NCBI GenBank assembly: GCA_947458455.1
Contig: CANGYJ010000004.1
Span: forward strand, 62,001-126,000
Direction of reading: 5' to 3'
From: Verrucomicrobiaceae bacterium
GTDB lineage: Bacteria > Verrucomicrobiota > Verrucomicrobiia > Verrucomicrobiales > Verrucomicrobiaceae
DNA length: 64,000 bases
Positions within the stretch are counted from its first letter, which is position 1; each line of letters begins with the position of its first letter. This document shows positions 50,078 through 58,129 of this stretch, piece after piece. Both the position numbers and the translations under genes were made by a program. The notes under the pieces are model-generated. The model ran no database searches and had not been told where the DNA came from. It was given only the letters and a program-made list of their open reading frames with translations.

Positions 50078-51412
50078 ATGCACCTCGAAGACACGCTCTA
50101 CCCGCTGCTTCGTTTGTATGAAGCGGCACCCCAACCGGTGAAAACGCTGGCGGGCAGGGCGTATCGGGCGATTCCGAACTCGATCCGGCAAGGTGCGGCC
50201 TATGAGCGATTTCGACGTGAAGCGACCGAATCCGAGTCGTGGGATGCGGTGACGACGCGACGCTATCAAATCGCCTCGATTCGCGAATCGCTGCTCGCAG
50301 CCCAACGAGCGCCGTTTTACGCGAAACGCTTCGAAGAGGCTGCTGAGAAGGCGGGGAGCTTTGAGTCACTAGAGCAGCTAGCAGCTTATCCGATGCTCAC
50401 GAAGCAGGACATCATCTTGAATCGCGATCAAATGGTGAGCGGTGATGCTTCGCAACGGCTCGCCATGACCACGGGAGGCTCCAGCGGGGTGCCGGTGAGC
50501 TTTTTCCTGCACAAAGGCATCAGCCGCCCGAAGGAGCAGGCTTATCTCGAAGCAACATGGTCGCGGGCAGGTTATCGCCCCGGAGATCGTGTGGCGGTGA
50601 TTCGGGGTGGCGTGACCTCCAGCCGTGTGGATGGGCGCATTTCAACTTTCGATGCCACGCGAAACTGGCTCGTGCTTTCCTCCTACCATCTCACGCCCCA
50701 GCGATTGCCCGAGTATGTGGCTGAGTTGAACCGCTTTCGTCCGCAGCATCTGCACGCCTATCCCAGCGCGGCGCTGATGCTCATGCAGATGGGTGTGAGG
50801 CTCCATTTCAAGCTCACGGCCCTACTTTGCGGCTCGGAGAAACTCAGCAAGGAGACTCAAAGGCAGTTGGAAGACCATTTCGAAGCGCCGGTGATGCACT
50901 GGTATGGCCACAGCGAGCGAGCGGTGCTCGCCGCGCAGCGTTCGGGAAGTTCCGTGCTGCATTTCTGGCCTGCGTATGGCTTCGTCGAGTTCGGTGAGCC
51001 GGATTCCGATGGGAACCGCGAGATCATCGCCACCTCGTTTCACAACCATGTCATGCCGCTCATCCGCTATCGCACCGGTGACCTGTGGAGCGCCGACGGG
51101 CATGTGATCGGTCGCGATTACGAGTTTCTCATCAGCCGCACAGGTCGCCGCATTTCGCTCACGGCGATGAACATGCACGATGACCTCTTTGATGGCCTGC
51201 AGGCCGTTCAATTCCATCAGCAACAGCCAGGCGAGGTCGAATGCTATCTTCAAACGACGCCATCATGGTCCCGTGATCGCGAGACCATCATCCACGCCGG
51301 TTTGAAACGAAAGCTGGGTGATGATTTCACGCTCACGCTGCGTGTGGTGGATGACATTGAGAAAACCAGCGCCGGGAAGCATCGCTGGCTGGTGACGACG
51401 TTGAAACCATGA
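50078..51412 (+). CDS. CapK/phenylacetate-CoA-ligase-like adenylate-forming enzyme
   Basis: From ATG 50078 the protein has 444 residues with RLAMTTGGSSGVPVSFFLHK (AMP-binding P-loop), HLHAYPSAALMLMQMG, MHWYGHSERAVLAAQRSG and LIRYRTGDLWSADGHVIGRD. This is the PaaK/CapK group found in capsule loci, which probably activates an acyl group for modifying the polysaccharide. ATG 50009 is the longer start, overlapping larB by 13 bp. It reads MLKVVRDPLAALSQ, with no better ribosome site. I prefer 50078 because homologues begin near LYPLLRLYEAAPQPVK. Confidence 0.83.
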   Translation: MHLEDTLYPLLRLYEAAPQPVKTLAGRAYRAIPNSIRQGAAYERFRREATESESWDAVTTRRYQIASIRESLLAAQRAPFYAKRFEEAAEKAGSFESLEQLAAYPMLTKQDIILNRDQMVSGDASQRLAMTTGGSSGVPVSFFLHKGISRPKEQAYLEATWSRAGYRPGDRVAVIRGGVTSSRVDGRISTFDATRNWLVLSSYHLTPQRLPEYVAELNRFRPQHLHAYPSAALMLMQMGVRLHFKLTALLCGSEKLSKETQRQLEDHFEAPVMHWYGHSERAVLAAQRSGSSVLHFWPAYGFVEFGEPDSDGNREIIATSFHNHVMPLIRYRTGDLWSADGHVIGRDYEFLISRTGRRISLTAMNMHDDLFDGLQAVQFHQQQPGEVECYLQTTPSWSRDRETIIHAGLKRKLGDDFTLTLRVVDDIEKTSAGKHRWLVTTLKP

Positions 51413-52152
51413 TCCCCCGCTTTCACATCCTCGGATCGCCGGTCGATGCGATGAACATGGAGACCTGCTGTGCGGCGGTGGAGCAGGCGTTGGATTCGAA
51501 GACAAAGGGCTACGTCTGTGTGACGGGCGTGCATCAGCTCACGGAGGCGTATGAGCAGCCTGAGTTCCGCGAGGTGCTGGAGAAGGCTTTTCTCATCACG
51601 CCGGATGGCATGCCGCTTTCATGGATCGGCTGGATGAAGGGCTTTCCAGACATGGATCGTGTGTATGGGCCTGATTTGATGCTCGAAGTCATGCGTCGTG
51701 GTGTGGTGAGTGGCCGCACGCACTTTTTGTATGGCGGCATGCCAGGCGTGGCGGCGGAGTTGAAGCAGGCGTTGGAGCAAAAGATTGCCGGCTTGAAGAT
51801 CGTCGGGGCGGAGTGCCCGCCGTTTCGTCCACTGACCAGTGAGGAGGAGATGTCTTTGATCGAGCAGGTGCGCGGAGTGAAGCCTGACATCATCTGGATG
51901 GGCATCAGCACGCCGAAGCAGGACCGCTTCATGCACGCGTATCTCGACCGACTGGACACGACGCTTATGTTTGGTGTGGGCGCGGCGTTTGATTTCCACA
52001 CGGGCCGCGTGAAGCAATCACCGCGCTGGATGCAGCGTCTCGGTCTCGAATGGTTTTACCGCGTTTGCCAGGAGCCGCGACGGCTCGCCGGGCGCTATTT
52101 TCGCAATAACCCGCTCTTCATCTGGAGGCTGATCAAGGAGGCGCTCGGATGA
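51409..52152 (+). CDS. WecG/TagA/CpsF-family glycosyltransferase (GT26)
   Basis: The 247-residue GT26 protein has FHILGSPVDAMNMETCCAAV, FLITPDGMPLSWIGW, THFLYGGMPGVAAELKQALE, IIWMGISTPKQDRFMHAYLD and GVGAAFDFHTGRVKQSPRWM, then LGLEWFYRVCQEPRRL. These are the family signatures (TPDGxP, GAxFD, GLEWxxR). It transfers ManNAcA-type or related sugars onto a polyprenyl-linked sugar. It is 4-bp coupled to both neighbours. Confidence 0.95.
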   Translation: MIPRFHILGSPVDAMNMETCCAAVEQALDSKTKGYVCVTGVHQLTEAYEQPEFREVLEKAFLITPDGMPLSWIGWMKGFPDMDRVYGPDLMLEVMRRGVVSGRTHFLYGGMPGVAAELKQALEQKIAGLKIVGAECPPFRPLTSEEEMSLIEQVRGVKPDIIWMGISTPKQDRFMHAYLDRLDTTLMFGVGAAFDFHTGRVKQSPRWMQRLGLEWFYRVCQEPRRLAGRYFRNNPLFIWRLIKEALG

Positions 52153-54299
52153 AACAGCTCGCTCAATATCAAGACGGCCGCCTTGAGTTGCAGGAGGTGC
52201 CGGAGCCGGTGCTGATGCCGGGGGGGGTTCTCGTGCGTACGACGTGCTCGGTGATCTCGCCAGGAACGGAAAGGATGAAGGTGGAGCAGGCGAAGATGTC
52301 GCTGCTCGAAAAGGCACGGGCGAGGCCGGATCAGGTGCGTAAGGTGCTCGATACGGCGCGAACGCTCGGCTGGAAGGCGGCAGTGGAGAAGGTTCGCAAT
52401 CGTTTAGAGTCGCCGACGCCGCTCGGCTACTCGGCGGCGGGCGTGGTGGTGGCAGTGGATGCTTTGAACACGCGTTTTCGTGTGGGGGATCGCGTCGCGT
52501 GTGGTGGTGCGGAGTGTGCGCATCATGCGGAAGTAATCGCGGTGCCGGATTTGCTCGCGGCGAAGGTCCCGGAAGGTGTGGAAGACTGGCAGGCGGCCTA
52601 CACGACGCTCGCGGCCATCGCGATGCAGGGCGTGCGGCAGGCGCAGACGCAGATCGGCGAGCGCGTGCTGGTGATCGGGCAAGGGCTCATGGGTTTGCTG
52701 ACGACGAGGCTGCTGCAAATCGCCGGTGCTCGCGTGATGGCGGTGGATTTGAATGAAGCACGTCTGGAGACCGCGAAGCAGATGGGCGCGGAGCGTGTGG
52801 CCTCGGCGGATGTGGCGAACGCAGTGCGTGAATGGACGAGCGGCATGGGCGTGGATGCAGTGCTGCTGTGTGTGGGTGGTCAATCAGCGGAGGTGACGGC
52901 TCAAGCGGTGGCTTGCCTGCGGGATCGCGGCACGCTCGTCATTGTGGGCATGCACGATGCCTCGCTGGAATGGAAGACGGCGTTCCAAAAGGACATCACG
53001 GTGCGCTACAGTCGCAGCTATGGACCGGGGAGATATGACACGAGCTACGAGTGGGGCGGCGTGGATTATCCGGCAGGTTATGTGCGCTGGACGGAGAATC
53101 GGAATTTTGAGGCGTGCCTGGAGCTCATGCGCAGCGGGCAGCTTGATTTGAAGCCGGTGACGACGCGGCGGGTGGGGTTTGGCGATGTCGTTGGAGTTTA
53201 TGCGCGGCTGGAGAGCGAAGTGGGAGTGGTGATTGAGTGCGCAGGTGGAAAGCCGATGGCGGAAAGCACCGAGCGTCGAACGAACTTTCCAGTTCGTTCG
53301 GGGAGCGAGTTGGAAAACTCGTTCTACGTTTCCACACTCGATGTCATCGGCGCAGGAAACTTCGTGCGCACGATGCTACTCCTGCATGTGAAGGGGAAGA
53401 TGGCGCTCGGCACGGTGGTGAATGGGACGGGGCTTTCGGCGAGGCATGTGAAGGAGAAGTTCGGTTTTGCGAAGGCGGCGACGGATTTCGCAGAGGCGAC
53501 TTCGGAAGCGGTGATCATCGGGACAAGGCATGATTGGCATGCGGCGATGGTTTTGAGGGCGCTGAAGGCCGGGAGGCATGTTTTCGTGGAGAAGCCGCTG
53601 TGCCTGACACCGGATGAACTGGCCGTAATGGATGCGGCGATGGTCGAAACGACGGGAAGCTTAATGGTGGGCTTCAACCGGCGTTTTGCACCGGCGGCGG
53701 TGGAGATGAAAAAGTGGCTCGATGGGGCTCCGGGAGCGAAAATGATGTCGTATCAAGTCTGCGCGGGTGTTTTGGCAACGGATCATTGGTATGCTGATCC
53801 GGCGCAGGGTGGGCGAATCATCGGCGAAGCCTGTCACATGCTCGATTTTGCGTGTTTCATGCTTGGCAGGCCGGTGCGGGTTTCGGCGCAGAAGGCGGGA
53901 GCGGGAGCGGATTCGGTTTCAGCGCAGGTGGAGTTTGCGGAGGGTTCGACCTTCCAACTGATTTACTCGGCGGAGGGCGACAGCGCGTTTCCAAAGGAAA
54001 GCATCCGCGTGTTTGCGAATGGCCTCGTGGCGGAGTGCGAGAACTTCATGAAGCTGACGGTTTGGAAAAACCGGAAGGTGAAGGTCACGAAGCATGCGTC
54101 AAAGGGTCACGCAGAGGAGATGGCGGCCTGGCTGGGCTTTTTGAAGGATGGAAAGCCACATCCGCTGCCGGATGCGCAGTCGCGGCAAAGCATGCGGCTA
54201 ACGTTTGCGGTCGTGGAGGCAGTGAGGAGGTCTGCCGTGATCGATTTGGACAAACATTCAATGGCTCACGCCGCCGGTGTCGTGAATGAAAGTCCCTGA
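52149..54299 (+). CDS. Bi-domain oxidoreductase (zinc-type alcohol dehydrogenase plus Gfo/Idh/MocA)
   Basis: The 716-residue fusion has an N-terminal medium-chain dehydrogenase (about 1-370: STPLGYSAAGVVV-like, RVLVIGQGLMGLLTTRLLQI, GGVDYPAGYVRWTENRNFEA). The C-terminal Gfo/Idh/MocA unit begins VSTLDVIGAGNFVRTMLLLH and carries GRHVFVEKPLCLTP and VGFNRRFAPAAVEM. This fusion is known in polysaccharide clusters and modifies sugar nucleotides or intermediates, with an unclear reaction. Between the units, at about residues 376-393, a palindromic element (53276-53328) is read in frame as TERRTNFPVRSGSELENSF. It is 4-bp coupled to the upstream gene. Confidence 0.9.
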   Translation: MKQLAQYQDGRLELQEVPEPVLMPGGVLVRTTCSVISPGTERMKVEQAKMSLLEKARARPDQVRKVLDTARTLGWKAAVEKVRNRLESPTPLGYSAAGVVVAVDALNTRFRVGDRVACGGAECAHHAEVIAVPDLLAAKVPEGVEDWQAAYTTLAAIAMQGVRQAQTQIGERVLVIGQGLMGLLTTRLLQIAGARVMAVDLNEARLETAKQMGAERVASADVANAVREWTSGMGVDAVLLCVGGQSAEVTAQAVACLRDRGTLVIVGMHDASLEWKTAFQKDITVRYSRSYGPGRYDTSYEWGGVDYPAGYVRWTENRNFEACLELMRSGQLDLKPVTTRRVGFGDVVGVYARLESEVGVVIECAGGKPMAESTERRTNFPVRSGSELENSFYVSTLDVIGAGNFVRTMLLLHVKGKMALGTVVNGTGLSARHVKEKFGFAKAATDFAEATSEAVIIGTRHDWHAAMVLRALKAGRHVFVEKPLCLTPDELAVMDAAMVETTGSLMVGFNRRFAPAAVEMKKWLDGAPGAKMMSYQVCAGVLATDHWYADPAQGGRIIGEACHMLDFACFMLGRPVRVSAQKAGAGADSVSAQVEFAEGSTFQLIYSAEGDSAFPKESIRVFANGLVAECENFMKLTVWKNRKVKVTKHASKGHAEEMAAWLGFLKDGKPHPLPDAQSRQSMRLTFAVVEAVRRSAVIDLDKHSMAHAAGVVNESP
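53276..53328. repeat. Twin palindromic element in the linker of the bi-domain oxidoreductase gene
   Basis: Two palindromes lie side by side. GAACGAACT/AGTTCGTTC (53278-53299) has a 4-nt loop. A second palindrome around GAGTTggaaAACTC follows it. The second half is roughly the inverse complement of the first (GTCGAACGAACT... against GTAGAACGAGTT... on the other strand), so the element can form one long or two short hairpins. The frame is uninterrupted. Confidence 0.8.
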
Positions 54300-54340
54300 G
54301 TACCAACGAGCGACCGCCGCGGATATACTGGAAACAACGC

Positions 54341-56137
54341 ATGACCGCCTTTCGAAAAGTAAGCTGGATCTGGCACCGCCTGCGGGCGATGCCACCGCAG
54401 GAGATTGCTGGCCGGGTGAAGGTGAAGGCGCAGGAGTGGACGGCGGCGACGACGCTGCGGACGCTAGATGATTTTGTGCTCGGGGCCGTGGACTTGAGTT
54501 CGATGCGGCTGCCGACGAAAGAGAAGGCACCAGCTGGGCTACGCGAGGCCGTGAAGAGGCGCTGGGCGTGGTTGTTTGGCTGGAAAGAGGTGCCGGTGGG
54601 CGATGCGCCCAACTGGAATCTCGATCCGGTGCATGGGGTGGAGGTGCCTGCGGAAGTATTCAATCATCGTGAACTCCCCGAAGGCGCGGATGCACGCTGC
54701 GTGTGGGAGCTTTCGCGATGGAGCGAGGTGGTGCGACTGGCCCAGGATGGCTGGCTGAATGAGAATCCAGATGCTTTGCGCCTAGCGCAGCGATGGATGA
54801 GTGACTGGCTGGAGAAGAATCCGGCGTCCAACGGCATCCACTGGCGCAGCCCGCTCGAAGGGGCACTGCGGTTGATCAACTTTTGCTGGATCGATGCGCT
54901 GGTGAGGGCGGGTGGTGATGCGGAGATCCTCGCGGAGCAGGATCGCATCGCGCAAGAACTGGTGCCGCTGCATGCGTGGTGGGTGTGGCGGAAGAGGTCG
55001 TTTGGATCGTCGGCGAACAATCATCTGATCGGTGAGCTGGCGGCGCTGGTGATGGTGACGCGTCGCTGGCCGTCGCTGGCGAAGGTGATCTGCTGCCCGG
55101 AGCGGTTGTGGCCGATGCTGGAGGAGCAGGTACTGCGGCAGTTTGCGGAGGATGGCGGAAACAAGGAGCAGGCGCTGCATTACCATCTCTTCGCCTGGGA
55201 GATGGCGTGGCAGGCGGGTCGCGTGATGGACGGGCTGCACGGAATGATTTTGAAGCGGCTCAAAGATGCGGCGCAGTTCTTCTGCGATGTGAGCCTCGGT
55301 GCCTGGGACTTTGGGGACAGCGATGATGCCCAGGTGACGCCCTTCACGCTGGATCGTCGAAACGCGGAGCATGAATGGCGGGCGTGGATGCTCGGCGAAG
55401 AAGAAGGTGCCGCGCTGGCTTTCTGGCTGGGTGAAGCACCGCGAGTGACCTTAGCTGTGAGGCAAAAGTGGATCACGCATGCGGAGAGCGGTCATGCGAT
55501 CTGGCGTGATGAAGCGTGGACGGCGCGAGTGGATGCTTCACCGCTTGGTTTTGGCACGCTGGCGGCCCACGGGCATCTCGACGCGATGCATGTCTCGCTT
55601 TGGAGCCATGGCGAGCCGCTGGTGATTGATCCGGGAACGGGTGGTTACTACGGAAATGTGGCCTTGCGGGCGAGTCTGGCGGCCTGGGAGGCTCACAATG
55701 GTCCGGTGCCGATGTGTGGACGGAGTGTTCCGATGCGTGCGGGGCCGTTTTTATGGCGAGAGCATCACGATGTGCCGAAGATGGAGATCGTGGATGATGC
55801 GTGCGTGTTGCGTTTTGCGTGTGATGGGCCATTTACCAAGCGGAGTGTGCAGATTGCGGGCAAGAGTGCCCGCATCACGGATGAGGTTTGTGGTCGCACG
55901 GCGCATGTGGTGACGTGGCAACTGGCGCCCGAGTGGCGCATCGGTGGCGAGGATGCACGTGAGTTTATTTTGAGTCACCGAGACGGCGCAGAGGTCAGGC
56001 TGCGCATCGAGGGGGATGCGGTCCAAACCTGTGAGGTAGTGCGAAACGTGGTTTCGCCAAGGTTTGGGCAGGTGGTGGAGGCGGCAGCGGTGCGGGTGAT
56101 CTTCACGGGCAGGCTGGTGAGTATGTTCTCACGCTGA
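54341..56137 (+). CDS. Heparinase II/III family protein
   Basis: The 598-residue protein has an N-terminal helical toroid-like domain (about 60-300) with NPASNGIHWRSPLEGALRLI and SFGSSANNHLIGELAALVMV, and the Glu-x2-Leu-His motif region NKEQALHYHLFAWEMAW. A C-terminal beta-sandwich follows with TLAAHGHLDAMHVSLWSHGE and PLVIDPGTGGYYGNVALR, the family signature. Related lyases cleave uronic-acid-containing polysaccharides. In polysaccharide loci they probably trim or recycle the product. There is no signal peptide at ATG 54341. It begins 41 bp after the oxidoreductase, and a TATACT-like box near 54324 could be an internal promoter (weak). Confidence 0.88.
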   Translation: MTAFRKVSWIWHRLRAMPPQEIAGRVKVKAQEWTAATTLRTLDDFVLGAVDLSSMRLPTKEKAPAGLREAVKRRWAWLFGWKEVPVGDAPNWNLDPVHGVEVPAEVFNHRELPEGADARCVWELSRWSEVVRLAQDGWLNENPDALRLAQRWMSDWLEKNPASNGIHWRSPLEGALRLINFCWIDALVRAGGDAEILAEQDRIAQELVPLHAWWVWRKRSFGSSANNHLIGELAALVMVTRRWPSLAKVICCPERLWPMLEEQVLRQFAEDGGNKEQALHYHLFAWEMAWQAGRVMDGLHGMILKRLKDAAQFFCDVSLGAWDFGDSDDAQVTPFTLDRRNAEHEWRAWMLGEEEGAALAFWLGEAPRVTLAVRQKWITHAESGHAIWRDEAWTARVDASPLGFGTLAAHGHLDAMHVSLWSHGEPLVIDPGTGGYYGNVALRASLAAWEAHNGPVPMCGRSVPMRAGPFLWREHHDVPKMEIVDDACVLRFACDGPFTKRSVQIAGKSARITDEVCGRTAHVVTWQLAPEWRIGGEDAREFILSHRDGAEVRLRIEGDAVQTCEVVRNVVSPRFGQVVEAAAVRVIFTGRLVSMFSR

Positions 56138-56183
56138 AGAGGGGCCTGCGTGGAGGTTGAGTGAGCGATGGCGGCAGCCATGG

Positions 56184-56224
56184 CCAAAAACAAAGCCGGG
56201 GCCGCTCCTCAGCGAACCCCGGCT
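56184..56224 (-). terminator. Rho-independent terminator for the HMA-type gene
   Basis: AGCCGGGG (56194-56201 complement) pairs with CCCCGGCT (56217-56224). On the minus strand the stem is followed by TTTGTTTTTGG. It lies between the convergent heparinase and heavy-metal-binding genes and may serve both. Confidence 0.85.
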
Positions 56225-56248
56225 CCGCAATGTTGTTGGTTGCGGTAA

Positions 56249-56752
56249 TTAGCGGATGTCTCCAGCGAGTCCTTCCGCGTTCAGAGCGGCGGCCAGTTCG
56301 GCCTTGGTGAACTCGCCTTCGACCATGAAGGACTCCGATTTGGCGACGATGTCGTGCTTGGTGATGCCGGAAACATTCTTCACAGCGGCGATGGCGGCAT
56401 CGGCGCATTTTTTGCAGCAGAGATGTACGCCGGAGACGGTGGCCTTGGTGAGCTTGGCCTCGGGCTTGGCGGATGTTTTGGAAGCGGTGGATTCCTCGCC
56501 CTCGACTTTGCCGAAGTAACCGGCGGCGAGGATGGCCTCGACGGCCTTCTTGGCATCGGTCTTCTTTTTCGTCGTGATGGTGACGGTCTTGCCTTCGGCG
56601 GTGACGGTGATGTCTTTACCGACACTGGTGCCGGCTTTGACAATGCCGTTGGTGCAGCTCTTGCAGCAGTTGTGCACGCCGGTCATGGTGACGGTGGTTT
56701 CGGCGTGTGCGAGTGTGGCGACGGCGAGGAGAGAAAAAATGAAGCGCTTCAT
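56249..56752 (-). CDS. Exported protein with two heavy-metal-associated domains
   Basis: From ATG 56752 the 167-residue protein has a signal peptide (MKRFIFSLLAVATLAHAETT), then two HMA-like domains of about 65 residues each. The metal motifs are CCKSC at 29-33 in VTMTGVHNCCKSCTNGIVKA, and CCKKC at 112-116 in ATVSGVHLCCKKCADAA. In place of the classic CxxC, each has Cys-Cys-Lys-x-Cys. Similar tandem domains occur in Planctomycetes and Verrucomicrobia and probably carry copper in the periplasm. Terminator downstream, alone on its strand. Confidence 0.87.
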   Translation of the reverse strand: MKRFIFSLLAVATLAHAETTVTMTGVHNCCKSCTNGIVKAGTSVGKDITVTAEGKTVTITTKKKTDAKKAVEAILAAGYFGKVEGEESTASKTSAKPEAKLTKATVSGVHLCCKKCADAAIAAVKNVSGITKHDIVAKSESFMVEGEFTKAELAAALNAEGLAGDIR

Positions 56753-56827
56753 GGTACGTGGTGAGACGCTAGCACGGAACACTTTCTTAGCACCAATTGA
56801 TTTTCTACCTCATTGAAGAGGCTGACT

Positions 56828-58129
56828 TCATTGAGGCTTCATGATCCACGATGGGATGGATTGATCTATGGTGAGGAAGATGGCGCGGAAGGCGGGAAGA
56901 AGTCTTTCGTGCGTGGTTTCGATGTTTTTGGAATCGAACCAGGCGGTGCCGGCATGGGTGCGGCGGAAGGCGTGACGCGTCATGGTGGAGTCGCCGTTCC
57001 AGATTTGAAGCCTGTCCGCATCAGGTGAGAAGCCAGCGGAGGATGTCATGGACATGGAGGCGGGGCTTTGATCGAGCGGATGACCGGAGCCGATGAGCTG
57101 TGATCCGGCGCGGAGTGTGCTGACGAAGTTCCAGGCACGCACTTCACCGCTGACGGGGAGTGTGATCTCGGTGCTGCGGCTGTGGACAAGCACACCTTCA
57201 CCGGGTGCGAGAATGGTGGAACCGGCATCGGCGAGGGTGGTATCAGTCTGAAGCGCCCAGTGAGCGCCGAGAGCGGAGGATTTGAGGCGGAAGGGACTGG
57301 CGAGGGCGTAATCGAGCAGCGTGCCGTCGTGATCGAACTGCCACTGCGCATAGGTGGCAGGAGCCGCGAGCACGTTGGTGCTCATGCTGTTGGAGGCGGA
57401 GAGGTTGTTGATGAGCATGCCGTAGAAGCCCGCCACCTTCTTGCCGCCCCATTGATTGAAGATGTACTGCACATCCAGACGCTGCGTGCGGGTATCATAG
57501 GCGAACTGGGCGCGGTCGATATTGGCGATGCTGCCGCCGAAAACGAGGTTCGTGCCCAGAGTGGTGCCAGTGAGCCACTGGATGAGCGGCACGCCATCGC
57601 GATCCGTATCGGTGAGGGGCAGGTAAAAGCAACCCTCCCGCTCCGAGTGAAAGCCGAGGTCCACCGTGAGATCCACATCACTGTCACGCGCATCATCGGA
57701 GGTGCTGCCGCCGGCCAGCGCCCATTCGCTCGTGGGGGCCACCGCCTTGCTGTCATACACCCGAAGCTAGGCCTGCGTGCCGGCGGTAAAGGCATAGCTC
57801 GCCAGCGGGAGCGATTCGCTCGAAAGCTACCCGCCGAGTACCGTGGTGTCCTTCGTGAAGCATTGCAGCCCGGGTTCCCAGCCATTGCCCAGCAGCGGCT
57901 CAAAGGTCGCCTGTCCAAAAGCATGCCATCGGCTGCTCCAGTCCCCGTAATTCGTGGCGCTCGGCGTGAATCCGGCCCCGAAAGCGCCCAACTCAAAGGT
58001 GAACGAGTCATCCAGCGAGAGGCCGCTGCGATTGAGGAGATCATCCCCGATGCCGCTGCGCCACGAAATCGTCCTCGCGGAGTCCGAGACAGTCAAAAAG
58101 GCAAAAAGGAAGGTGAGGAGCTTCTTCAT
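56828..58129 (-). pseudogene. Secreted TIGR02597-like protein gene with two in-frame TAG codons
   Basis: From ATG 58129 the frame reads MKKLLTFLFAFLTVSDSART (signal peptide), then WRSGIGDDLLNRSG, DDSFTFELGAFGAGFTP and WSSRWHAFGQATFEPLLGNG. It meets TAG at 57829-57827, continues for 19 residues, meets a second TAG at 57769-57767, and then runs open to 56828. The final 310 codons include DVDLTVDLGFHSE and VLVHSRSTEITLPVSGEVRA, then SGHPLDQSPASM, paralogous to the C-terminus of the upstream 1619-residue gene. Homology is continuous across both stops. With both stops read through the protein would be 433 residues. Both stops have the context TAGCTT. It overlaps the upstream gene by 4 bp (ATGA). 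It is probably a pseudogene, but stop suppression or error is not excluded. Confidence 0.75.

Noticed and set aside
57767..57829. TAG codons as pyrrolysine sites
   Set aside because: No pyrrolysine machinery or methylamine methyltransferase is present in the window, the protein is a surface-type protein, and the local residues suggest tyrosine codons.
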